Part shown: positions 43,563-51,680 of the stretch, piece after piece
Layout of the letters: every line of letters starts with the position of its first letter
Position numbering within the stretch: position 1 is the stretch's first letter
Source of the DNA: Pseudobdellovibrionaceae bacterium
Lineage (GTDB): Bacteria; Bdellovibrionota; Bdellovibrionia; Bdellovibrionales; Bdellovibrionaceae
Length of the DNA: 64,000 nt
Assembly: GCA_016785955.1 (NCBI GenBank)
Contig: JAEUWH010000110.1
Span: 1-64,000 of the forward strand
Direction: 5' to 3'
Program-made: the position numbers and the translations under genes
The notes under the pieces: generated by a model
What the model was told of the DNA's origin: nothing
Seen by the model: the letters and a program-made list of their open reading frames with translations, nothing else
Database searches by the model: none

Positions 43563-45146
43563 CTATTTTTTAAAATCGGGATCTAACATGGACGGCGATT
43601 TCACTTCTAGGCGTGTCTTTACAATTTTAAAAATAAACGAATTCGGGCCATTGACTAATTCGCCTTCTTTACCATTCATTCCAACTATATATCGTTTGGG
43701 ATCGAATTGAGCCCCATGCAATTTTTCATAGTTCACACCACCTGTATTGCTATTACGATTAAAGCTGCTAGTCGTCGCGGCATTATTTCTAAAATATCCA
43801 CCGGCCATCCCCGCGCCTCCGGGAGCGGCACCATACGTCCCACTGTTTACTTTGGTTTTTTCAGAAGGATCGGCCAGAGGCCCGCCCGCCGCAGATCCAC
43901 CGCTGCCACCACCCATACTTCCACCACCGCCTCCACCACCAAGGCCAGCATTCCCTTTTTGGCCACCTAAATTTTGCCCACTACCACTTTGATAAGCGCT
44001 GTCACGAAGTGAATTTGTTAACGTCCCATAAGGATCGGCACCGCCCGCAGCGCCCCCACCAGCATTAATTCCGTTCAATCCTCCACCCTCGGCGGAACTG
44101 CCGTCGCCACTAGAAGTGACGCCTACCGTAGCGACATTACGAGAGGCATCGGCATTAGTATAGGCCGCCACACACTCTTTCGCGTTCGGTGTATTCATAC
44201 ATTGGCAAACAGGGTTTGATGCCGCGTAAGCCGCGTTCGAACATCGCTGTAAATCTTTACAAGCCGCACTGTTAGGATCCGTTTTACAGGCATCCACATT
44301 GTTCGCGGTTAAACCACTGTCAGTGTCAGTTTTACAATTTTTTGCAGCTTGCATCTGAACAAGAGCCGTCATCGCATGCTGAGAGGCTTCGGCCACCCGT
44401 TGCTTGAACGACATGCACTTGTTAATATTTTCTTTGATTTCAACCATCTCGGCCTGAAGAGTGATTTGCTTTTTATCGTCAGGAATACAGCCTGGTTCAT
44501 AAAATTTCTGTCGAGCTTGAGTGCAATACGACTCGCAAGTATTTCGAGACGCCGCGCACATCGACTGCCAGCCAGCCAATGCCGTATTGGCAATCTTACT
44601 AATATCAGCCAGTTTTGAGCATGCTTGATTTAAGGCTACCGCACCAACACCAACCGCTTTAGTGGCCTGCATGGCTTGTTGGATTGTATCATTATCTTGA
44701 TCACAACTGCTCGTTGCTTCCGTAGTATTCAAGGTACACTTGCGATGCAGTTCTTGAAATTGAGCGTAACACGCTCCCGAATCAACACTTTTGTTTTCCT
44801 GGCCGGATGCTGCTGTTTTTTCTGTAACACAATACAAATCCTCTCCATTACTATTTTGTTGATTCATATTTTTAACTTCTTCGATGCCAACACGTTCTAT
44901 AGCCGCATTTGCAGTTCCAAATAGTATACAAGGCGATCCATTACTACACGTACACGAAGCCCCCCCTGTTTGCACGTCGCCGTTATCTGTTTTAATAGGG
45001 ACACACTGATTCCCCTTTGCTATGGAATTATCGGGACAAATACCTTGGGAAGGCATCGTCTGCGAAAACGAAATTGCGACTGCATTCATCCCTAAGAATT
45101 GAAATGCAAATACAAACGCATAAAAATAAAATGTGCTTATTTTCAC
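43563..45146 (-). CDS. Secreted Cys-rich protein with Gly-rich C-terminal half
   Basis: 527 residues with GTG start (GGGGGA upstream). A signal peptide is followed by about 290 residues with more than 20 cysteines, often spaced like extracellular disulfide domains (CTCSNGSPC, CKTDPNSAACKDLQRC, CQCMNTPNAKEC). Then comes a Gly/Ser-rich stretch (GGGGGGSMGGGSGGS) and a short end domain. Unknown family; an extracellular or outer-membrane surface structural role is possible. Confidence 0.55.
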   Translation of the reverse strand: MKISTFYFYAFVFAFQFLGMNAVAISFSQTMPSQGICPDNSIAKGNQCVPIKTDNGDVQTGGASCTCSNGSPCILFGTANAAIERVGIEEVKNMNQQNSNGEDLYCVTEKTAASGQENKSVDSGACYAQFQELHRKCTLNTTEATSSCDQDNDTIQQAMQATKAVGVGAVALNQACSKLADISKIANTALAGWQSMCAASRNTCESYCTQARQKFYEPGCIPDDKKQITLQAEMVEIKENINKCMSFKQRVAEASQHAMTALVQMQAAKNCKTDTDSGLTANNVDACKTDPNSAACKDLQRCSNAAYAASNPVCQCMNTPNAKECVAAYTNADASRNVATVGVTSSGDGSSAEGGGLNGINAGGGAAGGADPYGTLTNSLRDSAYQSGSGQNLGGQKGNAGLGGGGGGGSMGGGSGGSAAGGPLADPSEKTKVNSGTYGAAPGGAGMAGGYFRNNAATTSSFNRNSNTGGVNYEKLHGAQFDPKRYIVGMNGKEGELVNGPNSFIFKIVKTRLEVKSPSMLDPDFKK

Positions 45147-45332
45147 GATTCCCCCGAATCTCGCTTTCTAAAAGAAGAAGCTCTTATTATTTTATCGTAA
45201 AATTGCGGAAAAAACTGAGATTCTCATGAAAATTTTGTCTGAACACGCGCCATGAAGAGGACGGTGTCAATCTTTACAACAGCGTCTTATTTTGAAACGA
45301 ATTTTTTGTGTACAATAGATCGTCGTCTGTTT

Positions 45333-45444
45333 TTACCAATCGGTTGATCTTACCAATCGGTCTGTTGTTTGTCCTATGTCCTTATGTCCGCCAACTGCTC
45401 TTACAACCTGCTCTTTGTCATTACCAACCTGCTCTTACCAACCT
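45333..45444. repeat. Degenerate TTACCAAYC repeat cluster
   Basis: TTACCAATCGG occurs at 45333 and 45350, TTACAACCTGCTCTT at 45401, TTACCAACCTGCTC at 45421 and TTACCAACCT at 45435; TATGTCC is doubled between them. Spacings are irregular, so it is not a CRISPR array. It may be a protein-binding array or slipped remnant. Confidence 0.5.
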
Positions 45445-45465
45445 CTTGCAAAGCGCCCTTAAGAC

Positions 45466-45495
45466 CCTGGGAGGTTTTGTGACAAACTTCCCAGG
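45466..45495. repeat. Imperfect 14-bp hairpin downstream of flagellin 1
   Basis: CCTGGGA...TTTTGT and ACAAA...TCCCAGG form a long stem with one mismatch and one bulge and a very short loop. No T-run on either strand. It lies about 210 bases after the flagellin stop and could be the 3-prime end or a processing site of that transcript. Confidence 0.5.
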
Positions 45496-45701
45496 TAGGT
45501 TGGTCCACGAACCTGGACGGAGGGCCAAGCTCGCTTCATCATAAATAAAATAAATTCTTAGTCTCATTTGATGGCTTTCATATTTAAACGCCATTCTTTA
45601 CATAGCTACATAGCTGCGGCTTCTAGCGAGCCCGTGTCCTGCTAAACTTTTTATGCACAACACGCTCTGCCCGTTGTTTTCGGCCGCGAACTGAAGAAAA
45701 T

Positions 45702-46535
45702 CTAACCAATCAATTTAAGTGCTTGAGAGGGAATTTGATTGGCTTGAGCTAATGTGGACGTCGAAGCTTGTAACAAGATATTATTTCTTGTCAACTCGCT
45801 GCTCGCTTGAGCGACGTCAGTGTCACGAATACGAGAATTGGCTGCTGAGATATTTTCATACATCGTTTGCGAGTTATCGTACGTGGCTTGGAGACGATTT
45901 TGGATCGCACCTAAATTAGCACGAAAACCGTTCACTGTTGATTGGGCTTCGTCCAATGCTTCTAGCGCATCTTGCGCACCTTCTTTAGAAGTGAAATCAA
46001 AGCCATCAATACCGATAGAACTGATCGTTACATCCGACTCACCCGAGTCAAACGAGATTCTGTCCGCATCCGCATTGTTATTGATACCCACCTGGAAGTC
46101 GTAGACTTTCCCGTTACCATTAATTAATTCTTGATTACCGAACTTCGTTGTTTGCGCGATACGCTGAACCTCTGATTTTAATTGCTGAACCTCTTTATCC
46201 AAGAAGCCACGCTCTTTATCCGACACAGTATCGGAAGCAGATTGAATACCTAGTTCACGCATACGAGTTAAAATATTTGAAATTTCGCCGAGGCCACCCT
46301 CTGCCGTTTGAATTAACGAGATACCATCATTTGCATTTCGTCCTGCTTGATAGATACTTCTCATTCCAGATTTTAAATTTTCACTGATCGCTAATCCCGC
46401 AGCATCATCTGATGATTTGGTGATTCGTGATCCTGAAGCCAATTGCGTAAATGACTTCTGAATTTCTCTTTGCGAACCAGCCAAAGACTTTTGTGCGCTC
46501 AGAGACGGCATGTTTGTTGAAATTCTCATTCCCAT
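45702..46535 (-). CDS. fliC: Flagellin 1
   Basis: 277 residues. N-terminal MRISTNMPSLSAQKSL, LASGSRITKSSDDAAGLAISENL and the C-terminal NILLQASTSTLAQANQIPSQALKLIG are flagellin D0/D1 signatures. The variable D2/D3 part is almost absent, giving a short flagellin as in other Bdellovibrio-like bacteria. GGGAGG precedes the ATG. It is one of three here; secretion uses the flagellar export path with FliS. Glycosylation is possible given the GT9 genes upstream. Confidence 0.97.
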   Translation of the reverse strand: MGMRISTNMPSLSAQKSLAGSQREIQKSFTQLASGSRITKSSDDAAGLAISENLKSGMRSIYQAGRNANDGISLIQTAEGGLGEISNILTRMRELGIQSASDTVSDKERGFLDKEVQQLKSEVQRIAQTTKFGNQELINGNGKVYDFQVGINNNADADRISFDSGESDVTISSIGIDGFDFTSKEGAQDALEALDEAQSTVNGFRANLGAIQNRLQATYDNSQTMYENISAANSRIRDTDVAQASSELTRNNILLQASTSTLAQANQIPSQALKLIG

Positions 46536-46579
46536 GAGGGACCTCCCGTAATATGCTTCCCACCTAAGGAAGCGGTTAA

Positions 46580-46613
46580 GGTCCAGCTTTAAAACCTACT
46601 TAAAGACTGGACC
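46580..46613 (-). promoter_or_regulatory. 13-bp hairpin in the flagellin 1 leader
   Basis: GGTCCAG+CTTTAA pairs with TTAAAG+CTGGACC with one bulged base and a 7-base loop. It lies about 45 nt upstream of the flagellin 1 ATG, so it would be in the 5-prime leader, where it could protect the mRNA or help control translation. Confidence 0.55.
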
Positions 46614-47028
46614 AGTTGAACACGTTGGTACACCGGACTTAGGTCAAACTTAAGAACCTCATCGATCGTTACCTGGCAGTCACTCCGGATAACTTTCTCC
46701 GTCCTTAGGTCTTAACACTGAAGTCGTGTTGAACCATCTGACAAACCATTCGGCCAGGTCTTGGGAGGCTTTAGTCGTGGGAATGAAAACTGGACTAATG
46801 TCAGATATGAACTAGACTTTTATCTGGATAGTTTGTGATTTTTTCCTAGACCTTGATCTGGAAAGTTCAGAAAAAACAGGCGAGAAGTTTCTTTTTCAGG
46901 ACTAACAAATAGAAAGCTTCTGGATCTTTGGCGGACACGATGCGATTTCACCCTAGACTGGACGAAGAGAGCGTCTAAGTCTGGAGATCAGTCTGACTCG
47001 GCCACCCACTTGTTTTAATCCCAAAATG

Positions 47029-47056
47029 TCCCCGGAAAGCCCGAAGGCTCTCCGGG
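47029..47056 (-). terminator. Terminator-like hairpin after flagellin 2
   Basis: CCCCGGAAAGCC and GGCTCTCCGGGG pair over 12 positions (one A-C mismatch) around a CGAA loop; on the minus strand ACATTTTGGG follows. GC-rich stem and modest T-run fit a factor-independent terminator 66 bases after the flagellin 2 stop. Confidence 0.65.
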
Positions 47057-47121
47057 GTGGGCTTAAGAGTAGAAGATGTGTGGGCGACTACTCGTTAATT
47101 ATTATACTTTACTTAAAACTA

Positions 47122-47949
47122 TTATCCGATCAGCTTTAAAGCTACGCCTTGAGACTGATTGGCTTGAGCAAGTACAGAGACCGCAGCACTTTGTAGTACT
47201 TGTGCTGAAGCTAACTCTGAAGACTCGCGCGCAATATCAGTGTCCGCAATACGTGACTTGGCCGCTGACAGGTTTTCAATTTGTGTATCTAAATTGTTGG
47301 TTGTGATTTCTAAACGATTTTGGATAGCACCAAAATTCGCTCGCATCGCTCCCACCATTTGCATGGATTCATCCACCGTATTTAACAAATCACGCGCGCT
47401 GTCTTTGTCCGTTAATGACAAACCATCAATTCCGATTGCTCCTGCCGTTGCATCTGAAGACAAATCGTACGTGATTGTGTTTTCCTCACCACCGAATGCA
47501 CCGACATGGAATGTCTGACTTCCACCAGAGCCGTCTAGCAAAACTTTATCGCCGAAAACCGTAGTTTTCGCGATACGATCAGCTTCCGCGATGATGTTTT
47601 GAGCTTCCAGATCAAGAAATTCACGCTCTTTATCTCCGATATTATCAGAGGCGGCTTGAATCCCTAGCTCTCTTAATCGAACTAAAATATTACTAATCTC
47701 ATTAAGGCCACCTTCCGAGACTTGAATGGCGCTGACGGCATTGAACGAGTTCATTCGCGCCATCTGCATACCTTTAACCTGCGCATTCATTGATTGAGAA
47801 ATGGCCAAACCAGCGGCATCGTCGCCGGCTTTAACAATACGAGTTCCACTCGCTAATGCTTGAGAGGCATGCTCTTGTCTTTTTTGCTGCATACCTAATA
47901 CCTTTTGTGCAGATATCGACGCCATATTCGTCTGTATTCTTAAGCCCAT
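47122..47949 (-). CDS. fliC: Flagellin 2
   Basis: 275 residues. MGLRIQTNMASISAQKVLGMQQ, LASGTRIVKAGDDAAGLAISQSM and the C-terminal SAAVSVLAQANQSQGVALKLIG are flagellin D0/D1 signatures; the surface domain is nearly absent. AGGAGGA is a near-perfect ribosome binding site and forms part of a hairpin fitting a CsrA site. Probably a paralogue of flagellin 1 after duplication. Has its own terminator. Confidence 0.97.
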   Translation of the reverse strand: MGLRIQTNMASISAQKVLGMQQKRQEHASQALASGTRIVKAGDDAAGLAISQSMNAQVKGMQMARMNSFNAVSAIQVSEGGLNEISNILVRLRELGIQAASDNIGDKEREFLDLEAQNIIAEADRIAKTTVFGDKVLLDGSGGSQTFHVGAFGGEENTITYDLSSDATAGAIGIDGLSLTDKDSARDLLNTVDESMQMVGAMRANFGAIQNRLEITTNNLDTQIENLSAAKSRIADTDIARESSELASAQVLQSAAVSVLAQANQSQGVALKLIG

Positions 47950-47951
47950 TA

Positions 47952-47967
47952 TATCCTCCTGTGGATA
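47952..47967 (-). promoter_or_regulatory. CsrA-site hairpin over the flagellin 2 Shine-Dalgarno
   Basis: On the mRNA TATCC pairs with GGATA around the hexaloop ACAGGA, two bases before the ATG. GGA in a hexaloop after ACA is the CsrA/RsmA consensus, and the site covers the AGGAGGA ribosome binding site. CsrA would block flagellin 2 translation and FliW would relieve it. Confidence 0.65.
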
Positions 47968-48568
47968 TTAAAGAATTTGGGGGTTAACTCTGGGCCCTCG
48001 CTCACACACTAGGTTCCAGAACCAAATTCAGTTTTTAAATACAAGCCATAGAAATCAGAACTTCCGTTTTTTTAAACGTGCGCTTTCTGCGCTACAAGTA
48101 TTTCGGGCAAAGCAAGGCCATTTGATTTTTGCGTTCCACTTCACTGCACAAATGCGATCACGAATAATGTGATACGCACCTACACACGTGAGCTGACGTA
48201 AAGATCAACTCTTGGTCGTGCTTGACGGATGACCAAATGTCTCGTCCCAATACGCGGACTAAGATATTTGAGCACCGGCCCAGAATGTTTGCTGTTGCAA
48301 ACACCCACTGATTTCATTTTTTTGTTGGGGGAGCTACTCAGGAAAATACTCAAGAGGTGACTGGTCTCTTAGGTATCTCCCTGGGAAGCCTTGAGAAGAG
48401 GTGTTTATCGACTGCGAATCGAGGTCCTGCTCGCAAGGTTGCTCCAACGTGTTCACAGATACATTCGGCTTTGGTCTAGGAAACTTTAGCCCTAGGTCTA
48501 GGTTATTTTACGTTGCAATGCGTCTAGTGATTGTAAACACTAGGTTTTGCTTTAAAAAATATTTTTTT
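47968..48568. other. Flagellin 2 upstream region (about 600 bp)
   Basis: No gene supported. It contains a perfect 7-bp hairpin (TGTTTGC-TGTT-GCAAACA, 48286-48303) and two GGTCTAGG copies. A 62-codon plus-strand frame at 48401 lacks a ribosome binding site and homology and is taken as chance. Confidence 0.45.
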
Positions 48569-48605
48569 AAAACCCCTCGAAAGGTCTAGTCTAGGGCGGG
48601 GTTTT
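48569..48605. terminator. Bidirectional terminator-like inverted repeat after flagellin 3
   Basis: AAAACCCC and GGGGTTTT pair over 8 bp with a 21-base interior, 42 bases after the flagellin 3 stop. The minus strand then runs into AAAAAAATATTTTTT. The A/T flanks on both sides let it act in either direction. Confidence 0.5.
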
Positions 48606-48646
48606 GCCATGACGATGATTGATCCTCGGCGTTCGTCTACCTTTTT

Positions 48647-49468
48647 TCAGGCAATTAATTTCAATCCATATCCTTGAGAATCATTGGCATTAGCCAGGAC
48701 TGCAACTTGATATTGCTGAAGGATTTGTGATCGGCGCATCTCTGTAAAAGATTTTGCAACGTCTGTGTCAGCTAATTTTGAATAAGCCGAACTTAAGTTC
48801 TCGGTCTGGCTTTGATTGTTACTGATGGCATGCTCCAGGCGACTTTGAACAGCGCCCAGCTTGGCTCGCGCACCACTGATTTGCGTTAATGCTTCATCGA
48901 TGGAATCCAAAGAATCCCGAGCCGAAGATTGATCCTCAATCGATAAACCCTCCACTCCCAATTGTGTGGCTGTCGTGTTGGCATCTTGTTGATACGAGAT
49001 CCTGGACGAATTACCTTTTTCCGAGCCCACTTGAAATTCATAGCTGCGCTCACTTCCATCCAGTAAATTTTGCGAGCCAAAGCGTGTTGTTCGGGCGATT
49101 CGATCCAGTTCCGAGTTTAGCTGCTCGAACTCATAGTTTAGAAATTCCCTTTCTGTTTCTGAAAAAGTGTCACTGGCGGCTTGCACTGACAATTCACGCA
49201 TGCGAATCAAAATATTGTTTTGCTCATTCAAAGCTCCTTCTGCCTGCTGAACCAAACTGGTCGCATTTTCTGCGTTAGCGGTTGCAGCTTCAAGCCCTCT
49301 GGTTTGCGCTCTGATGTTTTCCGAAATGGCCTGACTAGCGGAATCGACTCCACTGTGAGCAAAGCGATTACCGCTTGCTAGCTGCTTCATCGACGTTTCC
49401 ATGGTTCGCTGGTTTTCCTGCATCACCCTCTGGGTCGCTAGCAAAACCGATTGACTAAATATTTTCAC
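48647..49468 (-). CDS. Flagellin 3 (divergent)
   Basis: 273 residues, GTG start after AAGGAG. The D0/D1 pattern is present (LASGNRFAHSGVDSASQAISENI, NNILIRMRELSVQAASDTFSETEREFLNYE, QILQQYQVAVLANANDSQGYGLKLIA), but the N-terminus (MKIFSQSVLLATQRVMQENQR) lacks the usual RI-NTN start and DDAAGLAIS is VDSASQAIS. It is therefore a distant paralogue, perhaps a minor or site-specific filament subunit. It has its own ribosome binding site and terminator. Confidence 0.93.
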   Translation of the reverse strand: MKIFSQSVLLATQRVMQENQRTMETSMKQLASGNRFAHSGVDSASQAISENIRAQTRGLEAATANAENATSLVQQAEGALNEQNNILIRMRELSVQAASDTFSETEREFLNYEFEQLNSELDRIARTTRFGSQNLLDGSERSYEFQVGSEKGNSSRISYQQDANTTATQLGVEGLSIEDQSSARDSLDSIDEALTQISGARAKLGAVQSRLEHAISNNQSQTENLSSAYSKLADTDVAKSFTEMRRSQILQQYQVAVLANANDSQGYGLKLIA

Positions 49469-49697
49469 GTTGAGCTCCTTGCCTTAAGTCCATCAAAAAG
49501 GCGCCCACACACTGTACACTCGAGCCTCGCCAAAACCCTTGGGGAGACCTCGAAAATTGGGAGTCCGATCAGTCACGATCAAGACCCCAAAAGCCCAATG
49601 ACCTCTAAACGCAGTCTTAACAATTATTCTAGACGCAATGCGGTAAATATCAATAAATATTGGTTTTAAATATAACTAATATGAGATTTTCCAGCAA

Positions 49698-50540
49698 TTA
49701 CCAGAAGATATCATTCTCTGGTTGAGACAGGCTCATGGGCGCTTCAGTCATTGATTTTTTCAAAACTTTACTGGCCTCGCGCAGTCGCTTTTTATTCAGT
49801 TTTGGATAGTTATGCTTCACACGCACTTGAGTCGCGTATTCCCCCGACACCTTCTCGAAACGAAATCGGTTTTCTTTATTATCAAGACCCAGCCTACGAA
49901 AAACATTTCCTTCATCTTTAATATCATCAAAGCCAGTAAAAAAATCAAAACGCGCTCCCGATTTCAAATTTACACCAGAATCTCGAACAACAAAATACCC
50001 ATCATGAGTTTCACCATTCGGCAACGCTACGCCTCGGACTGAGGGAATAAAAATCACATCACCCAGCTTATGAAAATTCAAATCACCTGCCACAGTATAG
50101 TAAGGGTCCAAGCAAATATCCTTCATTCCCAAACCAAAAGGACATTCTTTCTTAATTTTGTCCGAAAACAAGGGAGCTTTTCCCCGACGAGCGGCAAAAT
50201 TAATCATTCTTAAACCACCCTTTTCATTCAGCAAGCACGCCCCCTGATCAATACACGTTTTATAATCGGACTCACAAACTTCAGCTAATGTTTGACCACG
50301 AATATTTTTAATTGATTCTTTCCGCTGGCCCTGACAGTTCAATCTTTTAACATTCAAAATCGGAATATAGTACAATGCCGGCACAATACCATTGGGGTCT
50401 TCAACTTTATTTTTTTTCTCTTCTGACTTTGCAGCCTCAATTTCTGGTTTAACAAAGACAGCCGCTGCCTTTCGCTTTTGACACGAAATCAACAAAATAC
50501 ATACACTGAAAAAAATCAGAAAAAATCGCAAATTTATCAC
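49698..50540 (-). CDS. Lipoprotein with 3D (MltA-C-terminal-like) domain
   Basis: 280 residues. Lipobox ILLISCQ. After a Lys/Glu-rich linker and a Cys-containing region (KRLNCQGQ, CESDYKTCIDQGACLL), the core LGDVIFIPSVRG ... DGYFVVRDSGVNLKSGARFDFFTG carries the conserved Asp residues of the 3D double-psi barrel found in MltA-type lytic transglycosylases. The N-terminal MltA domain is absent. It probably acts on the cell wall, but the enzyme role is inferred. About 230 bp separate it from flagellin 3, with no gene in between. Confidence 0.8.
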   Translation of the reverse strand: MINLRFFLIFFSVCILLISCQKRKAAAVFVKPEIEAAKSEEKKNKVEDPNGIVPALYYIPILNVKRLNCQGQRKESIKNIRGQTLAEVCESDYKTCIDQGACLLNEKGGLRMINFAARRGKAPLFSDKIKKECPFGLGMKDICLDPYYTVAGDLNFHKLGDVIFIPSVRGVALPNGETHDGYFVVRDSGVNLKSGARFDFFTGFDDIKDEGNVFRRLGLDNKENRFRFEKVSGEYATQVRVKHNYPKLNKKRLREASKVLKKSMTEAPMSLSQPENDIFW

Positions 50541-50657
50541 GGCTCATGTATATCAGAATACCCAAATTTGGTCGCTGTCATCAGTTCAGTCATGACAATT
50601 TTTCTGTCTATGAATTTTTTATCTGTAAAAGTCTTAGGCGCACTGAAATTTCATTCG

Positions 50658-51680
50658 CTAATAATCGACAGCAATTCCAATATTGAAAATATCTGAACTC
50701 ACATCAAGGTCTTCATTCAGACTCTGCACAGTTCTGAACTCGGCATATAGCCACATATTGTTAATCCCATATTCACGATCCATCACAAAATCGATTTCTT
50801 TACTCCACGCCGTGATATTGAAAAGGGCTCCCCCACCCGCATAACCAGCGGGCGTTCCCACAAATTTGGGAGCCTTATTGTCATCGCGGATCTCGCCCAG
50901 AACATAGTAACTCATTCCACCAACAACAAATGGAGCTATCCACTGTTTGTCCCAAAACTCCAACCGATAAATCCCGCCCGCCGAAACCGGCAACCCAATA
51001 AACGTAAAACCCTCGCGCGCGGGGGCACCGCCCTTAACATTGGGATCGGCAAATCGACCATTGCCATGGGCCGTAAAAAAACCCAGCCCAAAAACCACTC
51101 CCAACTTCCCAAATGATCGAAAAGGCTGCCATTCGTAGTCCATCATCAAATAAGAAAGATCATTTTCCCCATAAATGTCACCAAACGTGATTGGCGTCCC
51201 TGCCCCGGTATCTATATCAATGTTGGGATACGTGATCGTTCCAAAACGAATCGACGTCGACTGGTTTTTTTGTGATATTTTTTGAGTCTTATAATAATAT
51301 CGCCCCGTATTTTGATCGATTAAATATAAACCTTTTTTGGCATCCGGATGGGCAATTTTTTTTCTACCAGACTGCCCTGCTGTTTCTTCAGACTCCACAA
51401 CCTTGGACGCTTGCTGACCTTGAGTTCTAGGCAAGGCTTTAGGCTCTGAGGTTGGCTTGGGCACCGGTTCAGAATGCAGCATATTTTGAGCCTCTAGCTC
51501 GTCAGGTGTTTGTGTATACGGAGGCTCGTTCGGTGGTAGGTCTTCGACTACGTGCTCGGTGGGAGGCGGCGCCGCAGACGGCACTTCCAAAAACACATCT
51601 TCCGGTGAGGCCGACTGTGAGTATGAAGGCAATGAGACAACGCTCATCACCAGCACCAGAAACAGCAGCGCCCACCTCAC
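50658..51680 (-). CDS. Outer-membrane beta-barrel-like protein
   Basis: Start at the GTG at 51680: GAGGTG lies upstream, the start overlaps the stop of the preceding gene (GTGA), and a signal peptide follows at once (RWALLFLVLVMSVVSLPSYSQ). About 340 residues: a Pro/Glu-rich region (residues about 25-115), then alternating strands with aromatic belts (GVVFGLGFFTAHG, WIAPFVVGGMSYYV, NMWLYAEFRTVQ) ending in Tyr, as beta-barrels do. It may anchor the Pro-rich part across the periplasm. Family not identified. Confidence 0.65.
   Translation of the reverse strand: MRWALLFLVLVMSVVSLPSYSQSASPEDVFLEVPSAAPPPTEHVVEDLPPNEPPYTQTPDELEAQNMLHSEPVPKPTSEPKALPRTQGQQASKVVESEETAGQSGRKKIAHPDAKKGLYLIDQNTGRYYYKTQKISQKNQSTSIRFGTITYPNIDIDTGAGTPITFGDIYGENDLSYLMMDYEWQPFRSFGKLGVVFGLGFFTAHGNGRFADPNVKGGAPAREGFTFIGLPVSAGGIYRLEFWDKQWIAPFVVGGMSYYVLGEIRDDNKAPKFVGTPAGYAGGGALFNITAWSKEIDFVMDREYGINNMWLYAEFRTVQSLNEDLDVSSDIFNIGIAVDY

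Larger units (their letters stand above)
45147..45701. other. 555-bp intergenic region downstream of flagellin 1
   Basis: No gene supported. It holds the promoter region of the Cys-rich secreted protein, a group of short degenerate repeats (TTACCAATCGG, TTACCAACCTGCTC) and a strong hairpin, listed separately. Confidence 0.5.
46536..47121. other. 586-bp flagellin 1 leader / flagellin 2 downstream region
   Basis: No supported gene. A strong hairpin lies about 45 bases upstream of flagellin 1 and a terminator follows flagellin 2. The rest repeats short CTAGAC/TCTGG-like words without a clear unit, and no sigma-28 match was found by eye. Confidence 0.5.

Noticed and set aside
45333-45444. CRISPR array
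   Set aside because: Repeats are short, degenerate and irregularly spaced, and no cas gene is near.
48401-48589. 62-codon plus-strand frame in the flagellin 2 upstream region
   Set aside because: No ribosome binding site or recognisable protein character, and it runs into the terminator-like repeat.
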